64,000 nt of DNA, taken from positions 992,001 to 1,056,000 of the forward strand of contig NZ_CP094534.1 of the NCBI RefSeq assembly GCF_022811645.1. Reading direction: 5' to 3'. The translations under genes were made by a program, and so were the position numbers. The stretch comes from Hymenobacter monticola. Lineage in GTDB: Bacteria; Bacteroidota; Bacteroidia; Cytophagales; Hymenobacteraceae. Under the pieces are notes generated by a model. It made no database searches and was not told where the DNA came from. It worked only from the letters and a program-made list of their open reading frames with translations. This document shows positions 51,460-60,205 of this stretch, one piece after another (positions within the stretch are counted from its first letter, which is position 1; each line of letters starts with the position of its first letter).

Positions 51460-52215
51460 TTAGTTGTTCTGGATGACAACCGCCTGCAGTTGTTGGGCCG
51501 CCGGTACGGTTTGGCCAGTTGTGGGCACAAGGCCTCGCACCACAACCGTGTAGATTTTGCCCGCTTCGTACGTTTTGCTGCCCGTTCCGGAGCCCGAGCC
51601 ATCGCCCACGGCAAGTTGCTGGGTAGCAGGGGTGCCGCCGATAATGGTCAGGTTGAGGGGACCGGGGGCGAGGCGCACAAAATCGGAGGCCGCACCAAAG
51701 GGTACGTCGCCGGTCAGGGGAGTGCCGGGCGTGGGCGGCGATACCGAAGGCCCGGCCAGGCGCACGGGGCTGGGGGCATTGAGGCCCAGGTGCACAATCC
51801 GGATTTTGGCCTCGCCCGCAACCGGCGCCGCCAAATTATCGGGCACCGAGAGCAGGGCCAGGCTGCCCAGCGTATTATTGGGCGAGTAAGCAAACACCGA
51901 ATAGCTCTGGTCCTTGGCGACGGCCAGCGTCTGCGTGGCCACTACCTGGCTGCCGTTGTTGGCGCGAATGGTGGCGTTTCCGGCATTCACATTCGAATAA
52001 CCCGCGCTCTGGCCATAGTTGAGCTGGCTCAGTTGCTGGTCATTGCCAAAGAAGGTAATCTGCGCGTTGGCGGCAACGGCCGCGTTCGAGAAGGTCACCT
52101 TGCCCGTGTCGGGCACGGGGGTGGGCGCAGGCGTGTCAGATTTACCGCAGGCGGCCAGCAACATGGTGGCGGGTACCAACGCCCGCAGTGCACGGGAAAG
52201 GACGAATGTTTGCAT
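51460..52215 (-). CDS. DUF4397 domain lipoprotein
   Basis: 251 aa from ATG 52215; further upstream codons in the same frame lack a signal. Lipobox LLAACGKSD at about residue 22. The mature protein has DUF4397-type beta repeats (VTFSNAAVAANAQITFFGND, AKIRIVHLGLNAPSPVRLAG, VRLAPGPLNLTIIGGTP, YTVVVRGLV). These are surface-exposed lipoproteins of unknown ligand. It lies upstream of ahcY on the same strand and is closed by its own terminator. Confidence 0.85.
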   Translation of the reverse strand: MQTFVLSRALRALVPATMLLAACGKSDTPAPTPVPDTGKVTFSNAAVAANAQITFFGNDQQLSQLNYGQSAGYSNVNAGNATIRANNGSQVVATQTLAVAKDQSYSVFAYSPNNTLGSLALLSVPDNLAAPVAGEAKIRIVHLGLNAPSPVRLAGPSVSPPTPGTPLTGDVPFGAASDFVRLAPGPLNLTIIGGTPATQQLAVGDGSGSGTGSKTYEAGKIYTVVVRGLVPTTGQTVPAAQQLQAVVIQNN

Positions 52216-52358
52216 AACAAAAGGAGCTAAAAAGAGGAAGGCAAGCCGTCCGAAACACAACCGGCCGACCCGGCCTGAACGTGTGCGCCAGCTGGTTTGT
52301 TGAGGTGACACTGCAAAAAAGTGCGGCTCATCGGAGTTTTCTCCCCCTGGGCGCATTC

Positions 52359-52366
52359 TATCTTTG
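52359..52366 (+). promoter_or_regulatory. -7 box TATCTTTG immediately before a start codon
   Basis: TATCTTTG fits TAnnTTTG and ends only 4 nt before the ATG at 52371. If used, transcription would start at or near the ATG, giving a leaderless message. Confidence 0.55.
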
Positions 52367-52370
52367 TTAT

Positions 52371-52982
52371 ATGCACAAACTTACCGGGTTGAATTCGGCA
52401 ACGTTGCGCCTCCGCGCTACGGCAGCTACGGCCTTGATTTTTACAGCCCTTGCCTTGGCGCAGGCGCAGCAGGCACCCGCCACCATCCGCCTGCACCCCG
52501 ACGATGCCGCCCGCGGCCTCAACGGCTCGCAGCACAATTTCGACTTCCTGCCGCCGGGCGTGGGCGGCGAGCAATACCAGACGGCTGGCTTCTTCGGCCA
52601 GAAGCTGCGCCCCTACCTGGCCGGCAACCCCGAGGCCGTCGGTTTTCTCAACCAATACCGCCGCCAGAAAACCGTGTATTTGATTGACCGGGTGGTGGCC
52701 GTGGGTTCGTTCGGCCTGTGGGGCCAGCAGATATTTGCCGGCGATGAGAAGCAGTATTTCAACAACACGCAGAAAGTGGCGTTGGGCGTGTTTGCCACCA
52801 GCCTGCTGGCCACGGTGTTCATCAACCGCAACACCAATACCTATATGAAGCGCGCCGTCGAAGCCTACAACGCCGGCCCGGCCCACGGCAGCGCGTGGCC
52901 CCGCCTGCGCCCCACCGCGGTGGGCCTGGGCCTGGCCCCCACGGGCCAGCCGGTGCTGGGCCTGCGCTGGGCGGTGCGCTAG
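52371..52982 (+). CDS. Secreted or membrane protein of unknown function
   Basis: 203 aa from ATG 52371. Signal peptide or first helix at about 15-33 (ATAATALIFTALALAQAQQ). A soluble stretch follows (IRLHPDDAARGLNGSQHNFD, LNQYRRQKTVYLIDRVVAVG). Two hydrophobic segments, about 103-118 and 135-150 (KVALGVFATSLLATVF), suggest membrane association. The C-terminus ends TGQPVLGLRWAVR, reminiscent of an outer-membrane final strand. No family is recognised. The start may be leaderless. Confidence 0.65.
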   Translation: MHKLTGLNSATLRLRATAATALIFTALALAQAQQAPATIRLHPDDAARGLNGSQHNFDFLPPGVGGEQYQTAGFFGQKLRPYLAGNPEAVGFLNQYRRQKTVYLIDRVVAVGSFGLWGQQIFAGDEKQYFNNTQKVALGVFATSLLATVFINRNTNTYMKRAVEAYNAGPAHGSAWPRLRPTAVGLGLAPTGQPVLGLRWAVR

Positions 52983-53104
52983 GGAGTAGTAAGTATTGCG
53001 TAGCCAGAAACGCGATTTGCGCCCCGAAGCCCGAAACGCTTGCCGCTTGTTACCCAATTCTTACCACCGACTCCAACCCGTCCCTTTTCCGTATAAGCCC
53101 TTTC

Positions 53105-54313
53105 ATGGACTACCCCTTGCCTGAGGCAGCCCGGCGCTACGTGGCCGCGCACCTGCACGACGACCCCGCCCACCTGGCCCTGCAGGCCCGCCGCCACCCC
53201 GGCTTGCCAGTGCCCGAGCTAGTGCGCCAGATTCAGGCCCGCCAAAAAGCCCGCACCAAGCTGCCCGACTGGGCCGACAACCCCGACCTTATTTTCCCGC
53301 CCGCGCTGTCTGTGGAGCAGGCATCGTCGGCGCGCACGGCCGCCTTCAAGGCCGGCCTGGTGGACGGCGAGCGCCTGGCCGACCTCACCGGCGGCTTCGG
53401 GGCCGACTCGGCGGCATTTGCCGCCCGCATGAGCCACGTCGACTACGTGGAGCGCAACCCGGCCCTGGCCGAGGTGGTGCGCTACAATTTCGGCCAGCTG
53501 GGCCTCACCAACGTGGACGTGCACGCCGCCGAAGCGCTGGCCTTTCTCAAGGAAACCACCCAACACTACGACTGGCTTTACCTCGACCCGGCCCGGCGCG
53601 ACACCGCCGCGCGCAAGATTTTTCTGCTGCGCGACTGCGAGCCCGACGTGGTGAAACTCATGCCCCTGCTGCTGCACAAAGCCGATAAAATCCTGCTCAA
53701 AACCTCGCCCATGCTCGACATCGAGCAGGCCGTGCAGGGCCTGGGCCACGTGCGCCGCCTTTGGGTGGTAGCCGTCGACAACGAGGTGAAGGAGGTGCTC
53801 TACGAGTTGGGCCAGGAGCCGGCCATCGACCCCGAACGCTACGCCCTGAACCTGCGCCGCGACGGCACGCAGCAGGAGTTCCGCCTCAACCGCGCCCGCG
53901 AGGCCCGCGCCACCCCGCGCTATGCCGAGGCGCAGCAGTACCTCTACGAGCCCAACGCGGCCGTGCTCAAGGCCGGGGCTTTCCGCAGCATCGGCACGGC
54001 GTTCGAGCTACTCAAGCTGCACCAGCACAGCCACTTGTACACGTCCGATGTGCTCCGGCCCGACTTTCCGGGCCGCATCTTCCGGGTGCAGGCCGTGGAG
54101 AAAGCCGACGGCGCGGCCCTCAAAGCCCACCTCGGCCCCGAAGCTCGCGCCCACGTCACCACCCGCAACTTCCCCGATTCGGTGGCCGATTTCCGGCGCC
54201 GCACCGGCATTCGGGAGGGCGGCGACGTGTACCTGTTTGCGACCACCGACCTGCGCAGCCGGCCCGTGGTGCTGGTGTGCACCAAAGTGGCGCCGGTCGC
54301 GGTTGTGTCTTAG
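53105..54313 (+). CDS. Class I SAM-dependent RNA methyltransferase with THUMP-like domain
   Basis: 402 aa from ATG 53105; an upstream frame extension overlaps the previous gene. The N-terminal helical part is followed by the Rossmann-type methyltransferase: motif I LADLTGGFGADSAAFA (about 97-112), then VDYVERNPALAEVVRYN and DWLYLDPARRD. The C-terminal part resembles the THUMP-like module of Bacteroidota methyltransferases (LNLRRDGTQQEFRLNRAREA, YLYEPNAAVLKAGAF). The RNA target is unknown. It is transcribed toward the SDR gene, 124 bp downstream. Confidence 0.85.
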   Translation: MDYPLPEAARRYVAAHLHDDPAHLALQARRHPGLPVPELVRQIQARQKARTKLPDWADNPDLIFPPALSVEQASSARTAAFKAGLVDGERLADLTGGFGADSAAFAARMSHVDYVERNPALAEVVRYNFGQLGLTNVDVHAAEALAFLKETTQHYDWLYLDPARRDTAARKIFLLRDCEPDVVKLMPLLLHKADKILLKTSPMLDIEQAVQGLGHVRRLWVVAVDNEVKEVLYELGQEPAIDPERYALNLRRDGTQQEFRLNRAREARATPRYAEAQQYLYEPNAAVLKAGAFRSIGTAFELLKLHQHSHLYTSDVLRPDFPGRIFRVQAVEKADGAALKAHLGPEARAHVTTRNFPDSVADFRRRTGIREGGDVYLFATTDLRSRPVVLVCTKVAPVAVVS

Positions 54314-54437
54314 TTGCCGCCCGGGCTCTGTGGTGGCGGGCGTGGCTTTTTTCTCAGCAGCGCAGCCCCCTTGGCCAGCAGTCCGTACAAACAGCCATTC
54401 CGCCGGCTGGTGGACTTCGTTAAGCTGCTTGTTTGCT

Positions 54438-55172
54438 ATGCGTTTTACCAACAAAATATGCCTGGTCACGGGCGGCACCTCGGGCATTGGCCAGGCGGCC
54501 TGCCTGCGCCTGGGGGCCGAAGGTGGCCAGGTGGTTGCCCTGGGCCGCGACAAAGCCGACGGGGCAGAAACGGTGCGCCTCATCACCGAAGCTGGCGGCA
54601 ACGCCGTGTTCATGGCCTGCGATTTGGCCAAGCCCAAGGCCATTGAAGCCACCGTGCAGAAGGTGCTGGCCAAATTCGACCGCATTGACGTGCTGGTGTG
54701 CGACGCGGCCATGATGACCTTCGACCCGCTGGTGAAGCTGGACCTCGACCAGTGGGACATGCTCATGCGAGTGAACCTGCGCTCCTTGGCCCAGCTCACC
54801 CAGCTCTGTCTGCCGCACATGCCCAAAGGCAGCGCCATTGTGGCCGTGAGCTCGGTCCACGCTCACCAGACCACGGCCAACGTAGTGCCCTACGCCACCA
54901 GTAAGGGCGGCATGGAAGCGTTTGTGCGGGGCATGAGCCTGGAGTTGAACTTCCGCCAAACCCGCATCAACGCCGTGGCGCCCGGCGCCGTCGACACGCC
55001 CATGCTGTGGAGCAACCCCAACGTGAAAAGCGGCAAGGAGAAAATCGACAAAGCCACCGTGGGCCGCCCCGACGAGTTGGCCGCGGCCATCGCCTTCTTG
55101 GCCTCCGATGACGCCAGCTTCGTGCACGGCACCACCCTGGCTGTCGATGGCGGCCGGCTGGCGCAGTTGTAG
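54438..55172 (+). CDS. Short-chain dehydrogenase/reductase
   Basis: 244 aa from ATG 54438. Nucleotide-binding TGGTSGIG at about 11-18, [11 protein letters not shown], the NNAG position read as CDAAM, catalytic Ser in VSSVHAHQ and YATSK with Tyr and Lys spaced by three. The C-terminus has the usual [12 protein letters not shown] and [20 protein letters not shown]. It is an NAD(P)-dependent oxidoreductase of unknown substrate. The terminal hairpin at 55241 separates it from metK. Confidence 0.92.
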   Translation: MRFTNKICLVTGGTSGIGQAACLRLGAEGGQVVALGRDKADGAETVRLITEAGGNAVFMACDLAKPKAIEATVQKVLAKFDRIDVLVCDAAMMTFDPLVKLDLDQWDMLMRVNLRSLAQLTQLCLPHMPKGSAIVAVSSVHAHQTTANVVPYATSKGGMEAFVRGMSLELNFRQTRINAVAPGAVDTPMLWSNPNVKSGKEKIDKATVGRPDELAAAIAFLASDDASFVHGTTLAVDGGRLAQL

Positions 55173-55228
55173 GAGTCCGCCCGGCACTCGCCACCATTTC
55201 GGGCTGCGGGCAATACCCCGAAGTTTCG

Positions 55229-55236
55229 TACTTTTG
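55229..55236 (+). promoter_or_regulatory. -7 box TACTTTTG upstream of metK
   Basis: TACTTTTG matches TAnnTTTG, 73 bp before the metK ATG. A terminator-like hairpin begins 5 bp further on, so the predicted transcription start lies at its base. Confidence 0.5.
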
Positions 55237-55240
55237 CCCA

Positions 55241-55290
55241 GCGCCCGCCCGCCGTCTATCTGGCTGGGCGGGCGCCTTTCTTTTCTTTTT
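55241..55290 (+). terminator. GC-rich hairpin with pyrimidine/T-rich tail between the SDR gene and metK
   Basis: A perfect 10-bp stem (gcgcccgccc at 55241-55250, complement at 55266-55275) followed by ctttcttttcttttt. It can terminate the SDR transcript. Because the -7 box TACTTTTG lies just before it, it might instead act as an attenuator for metK. Confidence 0.7.
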
Positions 55291-55308
55291 GCTCTTTTCG
55301 CGCACTCA

Positions 55309-56571
55309 ATGCCCTATCTGTTTACTTCCGAATCGGTTTCGGAAGGCCATCCCGATAAAGTTGCCGACCAGATTTCCGACGCCATTCTCGATGAGTATTT
55401 GCGTCAGGACCCCACTTCTAAAGTAGCCTGCGAAACGCTTGTGACTACTGATTTTGCCCTTGTAGCCGGCGAAATCAAGTCCAAAGCCCACGTTGATGCC
55501 GAGCCCATCGTGCGCGCCACCATCCGCCGCATCGGCTACGACAAGCCCGAATACCTCTTCAACGCCGACACCTGCGAGGTGATGAACCGCCTGCACGAGC
55601 AGTCGCCCGACATCAACCAGGGCGTGGAGCGTGCCAAGGATGAAGACCAAGGCGCCGGCGACCAGGGCATGATGTTTGGCTACGCCAGCCACGAAACGGC
55701 CAATTACATGCCCCTGGCCCTCGACCTCTCGCACCGCCTGTTGCAGGAACTGGCCGCCATCCGGCGCGAGAAGAGCGACATGCCCTACCTGCGCCCCGAC
55801 GCCAAAAGCCAGGTCACCATTCGCTACTCCGACGACCACAAGCCCGAGGCCATCGACACCATCGTCATCAGCACCCAGCACGACGAGTTTGATGCTTCGG
55901 AAGAAAAAATGCTCGAGAAAATCAAGGCCGACGTGCTCAGCATCCTCATCCCGCGCGTGAAAGCCGGCCTGAGCGTTGACGTGCAGGCCCTGTTCACGGA
56001 CGAGATTACCTACCACATCAACCCCACGGGCAAGTTCGTGATTGGCGGCCCCCACGGCGACTCCGGCCTCACCGGCCGCAAAATCATCGTGGACACCTAC
56101 GGCGGCAAGGGCGCCCACGGCGGCGGTGCCTTCTCAGGCAAAGACTCCTCGAAAGTGGACCGCTCGGCGGCTTATGCCGCCCGCCACATCGCCAAAAACC
56201 TGGTGGCCGCCGGCGTGGCCGACCAGGCCTTGGTACAAGTGGCCTACGCCATCGGCGTGGCCCAGCCGGTGGGCGTGTTCGTCACCACCTACGGCACCAT
56301 CAAGGCAAAAAACGGCAGCGGCCAGCCCCTGACCGACGGCGAAGTGGCTGAGAAGGTGCAGAAGCTGTTCGACCTGCGCCCCTACGCCATCGTAAAGCGC
56401 TTCGGCCTGCAAAACCCCATTTTCGCCCAAACGGCCGCTTACGGCCACATGGGCCGCCCGCCCGGCACCGTGAACGTGGTGATGCCCGACGGCGAAACCA
56501 AAACCTTCGAAACCTTCACCTGGGAAAAGCTCGACTACGTGCCGCAGATTAAGGCCGAGTTTGGTCTGTAA
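55309..56571 (+). CDS. metK: S-adenosylmethionine synthetase
   Basis: 420 aa from ATG 55309. It makes SAM from methionine and ATP. Motifs: [19 protein letters not shown] at the N-terminus, [12 protein letters not shown], the phosphate-binding GGGAFSGKD and the C-terminal GHMGRPPG. Length is typical. Together with ahcY (4 kb upstream, opposite strand) it covers two steps of the SAM cycle. The start lies downstream of a -7 box and a T-tailed hairpin. Confidence 0.97.
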   Translation: MPYLFTSESVSEGHPDKVADQISDAILDEYLRQDPTSKVACETLVTTDFALVAGEIKSKAHVDAEPIVRATIRRIGYDKPEYLFNADTCEVMNRLHEQSPDINQGVERAKDEDQGAGDQGMMFGYASHETANYMPLALDLSHRLLQELAAIRREKSDMPYLRPDAKSQVTIRYSDDHKPEAIDTIVISTQHDEFDASEEKMLEKIKADVLSILIPRVKAGLSVDVQALFTDEITYHINPTGKFVIGGPHGDSGLTGRKIIVDTYGGKGAHGGGAFSGKDSSKVDRSAAYAARHIAKNLVAAGVADQALVQVAYAIGVAQPVGVFVTTYGTIKAKNGSGQPLTDGEVAEKVQKLFDLRPYAIVKRFGLQNPIFAQTAAYGHMGRPPGTVNVVMPDGETKTFETFTWEKLDYVPQIKAEFGL

Positions 56572-56574
56572 TCA

Positions 56575-56706
56575 GTGATGAGTGGTTAGCGGTTAGTTGC
56601 TGACGTCATTATCACCATTCAGCAAAAAGCCCCACCTGTATTTGCAGGCGGGGCTTTTGTTTGGAAACAGGCGGCAATACTAACCGTTAATCACTAACCA
56701 CTAAAA
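56575..56706. repeat. Interrupted inverted repeat with a terminator inside
   Basis: Left part atgagtggttagcggttag and right part ctaaccgttaatcactaacc form an interrupted inverted repeat around a terminator. The same unit is at 22095-22194. The right part ends just before hpf's stop codon. Confidence 0.7.
56625..56659. terminator. Hairpin terminator
   Basis: A 12-bp stem with one mismatch (aagccccacctg at 56627-56638 with 56645-56656) and A/T-runs on both sides. It ends metK and the convergent hpf transcript. Confidence 0.85.
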
Positions 56707-56707
56707 C

Positions 56708-57007
56708 CTAGTGGCTCATCGTCTTCTCTTTGTACCGCGTAATCTGGCGGCGCAGGCTTTCGGTGGCGGCATCCGCGGCGGCTTCGAAGGAAGCGGCGTC
56801 TTCGGCGCTGAACAAGGTAGAGCCCGGCACGAAGAGCTTTATTTCGACCGTTTTGTTGTCAATCCCGTCTTTGTTGTTGAGGCGCATGATTACCTCACCA
56901 TCGGTGAACTTATCATAAAAAGTTTCCAGCTTGTTGAGGCGTTGCTGTACGAAGTCAAGCAATTTCTTGTCGGCGTCGAAGTGCACCGAATGCATCTGAA
57001 CTTTCAT
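56708..57007 (-). CDS. hpf: Ribosome hibernation promoting factor (HPF/RaiA)
   Basis: 99 aa, the short form. The beta-alpha-beta fold is visible in MKVQMHSVHFDADKKLLDFV, QQRLNKLETFYDKF and VEIKLFVPGSTLF. It binds 30S subunits and stalls ribosomes during stress. The basic helix ATESLRRQITRYKEK ends it. It follows xerC on the same strand after 38 bp, with rpsU further upstream, the classical Bacteroidota order. Confidence 0.93.
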   Translation of the reverse strand: MKVQMHSVHFDADKKLLDFVQQRLNKLETFYDKFTDGEVIMRLNNKDGIDNKTVEIKLFVPGSTLFSAEDAASFEAAADAATESLRRQITRYKEKTMSH

Positions 57008-57045
57008 AAAGAAGTTGATTAAGAGGTAAAAAGGGTGTGGTAAAC

Positions 57046-57924
57046 TCAGGCCCGGGGATGGGCCTGTTCAAATACGGATTTCAGGCGGTCGACGGACAGG
57101 TGGGTGTACACCTGCGTGGCGGCCAGGCTGGCGTGCCCCAGCAGCTCCTTAATGGAATTGAGGTCGGCCCCCTTGCCCAGCAAATGCGTGGCAAACGCGT
57201 GCCGCAACGCGTGTGGATGCTGCTGCGCGCTGGACGTCGTAATCTGGCTCAAATACTTCTTCACGGTCCGGTACACCAGCTTTTCGTACATGGGCTCGCC
57301 CTTGTCGGTGAGCAGCAGCGGCCCACCGATGGCCCCAAACTCGTGTGCCCGCCGGGCCTGGTATTTCTCAATCACCAGCTTCAGCGTGGGGTTCAGCGGC
57401 ACAATGCGCTGCTTGTTGCCCTTGCCCGTGACGCGCACCGTGCCCGCGCCCAGGCTCACGTCGTCGGGGTGAATGCCAATGAGCTCCGACAAGCGAATAC
57501 CGGTGCCGTAGAGCATTTCCAGCACCATCTGGTCGCGCTGGCCCACAAAGTCGTCGCTGAACTCGAAGGTGTTGAGCAAGCCGTTCAAGGCTTCTTCGGG
57601 CACGAACTCGGGCAGCTTCTTGGCCATTTTCGGCGCCTTGATGCGCAGCATGGGGTTGCTGGCAATGGTGCCGGCGCGCAGCAGGAACTTGTAGTAGGAG
57701 CGCAGGCAGGCCACTTTGCGGTTCACGGTGCGCGGGTCCAGGTCCTGCTGCATCAACTCCACCACCCAGCCGCGGATGAGCGGGTGCGTGGCTTGGGCGG
57801 GGTCAGCCAGCTCGTAGGCCGATTTCAGGTAAGCGGCAAACTGGCCGAGGTCGGTTTGGTACGAGGTGAGCGTGTGGGCACTGTAGCGCTTCTCAAAGCG
57901 CAAAAAATCGAGGAAAGCATCCAT
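57046..57924 (-). CDS. xerC: Tyrosine recombinase XerC/XerD type
   Basis: 292 aa from ATG 57924 (MDAFLDFLRFEKRYSAHTL); an upstream start at 57990 adds an implausible stretch. The N-terminal SAM-like core-binding domain is followed by the catalytic domain with all residues: Arg in GTGIRLSEL, Lys in VTGKGNKQR, HxxR in HALRHAFATHLL, His in LLGHASL and Tyr in VYTHLS. It resolves chromosome dimers at dif. The location between rpsU and hpf is the standard Bacteroidota neighbourhood. Confidence 0.95.
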   Translation of the reverse strand: MDAFLDFLRFEKRYSAHTLTSYQTDLGQFAAYLKSAYELADPAQATHPLIRGWVVELMQQDLDPRTVNRKVACLRSYYKFLLRAGTIASNPMLRIKAPKMAKKLPEFVPEEALNGLLNTFEFSDDFVGQRDQMVLEMLYGTGIRLSELIGIHPDDVSLGAGTVRVTGKGNKQRIVPLNPTLKLVIEKYQARRAHEFGAIGGPLLLTDKGEPMYEKLVYRTVKKYLSQITTSSAQQHPHALRHAFATHLLGKGADLNSIKELLGHASLAATQVYTHLSVDRLKSVFEQAHPRA

Positions 57925-58013
57925 ACCAACAGCAAAAATGCCCGGCGTTGGGCCGGGCATCCAATGTAGCACTATTTTATTTTCTAACAACTAACCGTTA
58001 CTATACGGACGCG

Positions 58014-58061
58014 AAAAAACCGGCTGGACTGCCCAATAGAGCAGTCCAGCCGGTTTTTAAC
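58014..58061. terminator. Strong hairpin terminator for rpsU
   Basis: A perfect 17-bp stem (58016-58032 with 58041-58057) and an 8-nt loop, flanked by A-run and T-run. It lies between rpsU and xerC, so much of the rpsU message should end here. Confidence 0.9.
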
Positions 58062-58089
58062 AAAGCTAACCGAAGCCTACAGCAGCGGG

Positions 58090-58284
58090 CTATTCGCCGG
58101 GCTGGCCGTAGGTGGCCAGCTTGTACACTGCCTTCTGCTTCATCTTGCGCTGCGTGATGCTGGGCTTCTGGAAGAACGTGCGACGACGCAGCTCTTTCAG
58201 CACGCCGGTGCGCTCAAATTTCTTTTTGAAGCGCTTCAGAGCGCGGTCAACCGATTCGTTGTCTTTGATTTGAACGATAATCAT
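58090..58284 (-). CDS. rpsU: Ribosomal protein S21
   Basis: 64 aa, bS21: [20 protein letters not shown], with the basic C-terminus [16 protein letters not shown]. It is part of the 30S subunit near the anti-Shine-Dalgarno region. The gene has its own promoter (58334-58360) and a strong terminator before xerC. Confidence 0.97.
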   Translation of the reverse strand: MIIVQIKDNESVDRALKRFKKKFERTGVLKELRRRTFFQKPSITQRKMKQKAVYKLATYGQPGE

Positions 58285-58333
58285 ATCAGGGAATGAGGGG
58301 AGTTTTCAGAAGAGGGCGGCGTAAACCGGGCCG

Positions 58334-58360
58334 CAAAGATAGCAACTGTTCGCTTTCCAA
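58334..58360 (-). promoter_or_regulatory. Promoter of rpsU, -33 TTGG and -7 TATCTTTG
   Basis: On the minus strand TTGG (58357-58360) is followed 15 nt later by TATCTTTG (58334-58341), the two-part Bacteroidota promoter. It starts about 50 bp upstream of the rpsU ATG. Confidence 0.75.
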
Positions 58361-58378
58361 TCAAGCGTTTCGCTTCAA

Positions 58379-60082
58379 TTATTGCGCGTGAGTTGACTTC
58401 TCATCGGACAAATCCGCTGTGTTGTTTGCTTTAACCACCTGCTTTTCCGGTTGACGTGGACGCAGCCGTACCGTATACACGCGGGCAAACTCAGGGTTTG
58501 CCGCGATGACTCTTTGTAAAGTAGGCTCCAAAACAACCGACGACTGAGGACGGTGCATGTGCGTGTACCGACGCAGATAAGCGGCGTATTCGTCCCGAAT
58601 TATCCAAATCACACCGGGCTTGACGGCTAGGCGCTTTAAGCTTTCTTCAAAATCGCGAGTGCCCGTGAGTTGATTCCGCAACTCTACCAGTGAGGGTTCC
58701 AGCGTTAGCCAACTCATCAGCGTGACCACGGGTTTGTCGGATAGTTCGTAAGTGGTGAAGGGAGAGAGCATTTCATATGCCCACTCCACCCCTGCCGATA
58801 CCAGTGTCTTATGCTGGGCCAACGCGTAGATTTGTTTCAGGTACGCTTCGTTCTGTGCTTGGCTGAGCTTATACTCCCGGCTGTCGCGCCACAGCTTGTA
58901 ACTAAACAAAGGCAGTATCGCATAGAGCGCCCACCGCCACACAGCAGGGAGCCGCAACGGCCCAAGACTTCTCTGGGCTATGTAGATAACGATGCCCGCG
59001 GTCCATACGCTCAAAAGCGGCGATGCCACGCGCAAGGGCAGTTTCATGGCAATGGTCAAGACCAGCAACAACGCGGTAAAGGCAATTTGGGCCAGCCAAA
59101 ACTCCCAGTTTTGAAGCCACTTCTTATTCCAACTCAACCACAGGCCGACGGCCATGGGGAACAGAACCAATAAGGCATAATAGTCCCGTAATACGTAGAA
59201 TGATGCAAATGCTTTGTGCAGAATGGTTTGCCGGACAAATATATCCTGGTCAAAATGAAAAACTCGCTGAAACAGCTGCTCATTCACCACCGTTGAATCG
59301 CCCAAAGACCAGTGTTGCACCGACAGAATGCCTAAACTATCGGCTTTGGTAACTGGCTTGGTCTGGTACAGCAAAAAGTCAGAGTAGCTAGCCTTCCACA
59401 CGTCCAGGCGGCGATAGGTCTTTTCCACCGGCGTGTACGAAGAAGAAATCAGGACGCTGCCCATCACCATCAGCCCCCCTGCGCTGAGCACAGGCACAAC
59501 GGCCCGGAATCGGCTTAGCCACCAAGCCCCCGGAATGGCTGCTACCAGCCCTAAAATGCCGGCACTCGGCCGAATACACCATCCCAACACCACTGCCACC
59601 ATGCCGATACCCAAAGCCGACCATTTCCCCCCCCGATGGGCTGCAAAGAGCACTCCGCTTCCCACCAGCAATACGGGCAGGCGGGTGAAGTTCATCAGCA
59701 ACGCCGTTTCTTGCCAGGCAAACCAGTAGAGCAAAGCAAAACAGCTCCCCATGGCCAAGGCCGACATCCTGGGTTGAAGCACCTCGAACAAGACGTGGTA
59801 CAACAAGACTAGGCTGCTGTAGAGCAACAGGTAAAGTGTAATGCCAAACCACGGCACCAACGGCGCTATTTTATACAAAGCAGCTAGCAAAAACGACAAC
59901 CCGTGGAAATACAAATGCAGATTCCCTACCGGGCCGGGCGCGGCTTGCCCACGCATAACTTGCGTAATAGCTACGTCGTCGTTTGACTCATAATAATATC
60001 CAAATAATATACCAGTCAGTCCAATTAGCAATGCTGGCAATATCCAAACTAAGAATGTCTTAGTGCGTAGCAGTTCTTTCAT
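58379..60082 (-). CDS. Polytopic membrane protein, GT-C-like in architecture
   Basis: 567 aa from ATG 60082. About ten to eleven membrane helices are spread over residues 10-395 (VWILPALLIGLTGILFGYYY, LYLLLYSSLVLLYHVLF, VVLGWCIRPSAGILGLVAAI, DYYALLVLFPMAVGLWLSW). The N-terminal loop has ESNDDVAITQVMRG, with an acidic pair after the first helix as in many GT-C glycosyltransferases. The C-terminal ~170 residues are soluble (AYEMLSPFTTYELSDKPVVT, GVIWIIRDEYAAYLRRYTH). No specific family is assigned. It is divergent from the GtrB-like gene, so both may serve surface sugar transfer. Confidence 0.75.
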   Translation of the reverse strand: MKELLRTKTFLVWILPALLIGLTGILFGYYYESNDDVAITQVMRGQAAPGPVGNLHLYFHGLSFLLAALYKIAPLVPWFGITLYLLLYSSLVLLYHVLFEVLQPRMSALAMGSCFALLYWFAWQETALLMNFTRLPVLLVGSGVLFAAHRGGKWSALGIGMVAVVLGWCIRPSAGILGLVAAIPGAWWLSRFRAVVPVLSAGGLMVMGSVLISSSYTPVEKTYRRLDVWKASYSDFLLYQTKPVTKADSLGILSVQHWSLGDSTVVNEQLFQRVFHFDQDIFVRQTILHKAFASFYVLRDYYALLVLFPMAVGLWLSWNKKWLQNWEFWLAQIAFTALLLVLTIAMKLPLRVASPLLSVWTAGIVIYIAQRSLGPLRLPAVWRWALYAILPLFSYKLWRDSREYKLSQAQNEAYLKQIYALAQHKTLVSAGVEWAYEMLSPFTTYELSDKPVVTLMSWLTLEPSLVELRNQLTGTRDFEESLKRLAVKPGVIWIIRDEYAAYLRRYTHMHRPQSSVVLEPTLQRVIAANPEFARVYTVRLRPRQPEKQVVKANNTADLSDEKSTHAQ

Positions 60083-60087
60083 CACAG

Positions 60088-60095
60088 CAAAAGTA
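60088..60095 (-). promoter_or_regulatory. -7 box TACTTTTG directly before a start codon
   Basis: On the minus strand TACTTTTG fits TAnnTTTG and ends 5 nt before ATG 60082, predicting a leaderless or near-leaderless message. Confidence 0.55.
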
Positions 60096-60152
60096 GCTGC
60101 GTGCTATGCTTTTTCCACCACCTTCAAGGCGCAAGTTAAGGGCTGCAGGTGC

Positions 60153-60160
60153 TACATTTG
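60153..60160 (+). promoter_or_regulatory. -7 box TACATTTG upstream of the glycosyltransferase gene
   Basis: TACATTTG matches TAnnTTTG, 45 bp before ATG 60206. It diverges from the minus-strand box at 60088. Confidence 0.5.
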
Positions 60161-60205
60161 GTGTCGTATATTGTTTGGCCTGAAACACACAAACAGCTTC
60201 TGCTT

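Noticed and set aside
53922..54437. Upstream extension of the SDR reading frame
   Set aside because: It overlaps the methyltransferase gene in another frame and is low complexity; the SDR starts at ATG 54438 just before the dinucleotide-binding motif.
50005..56571. SAM riboswitch before ahcY or metK
   Set aside because: No conserved riboswitch core was recognised in the leaders; only a simple hairpin before metK.
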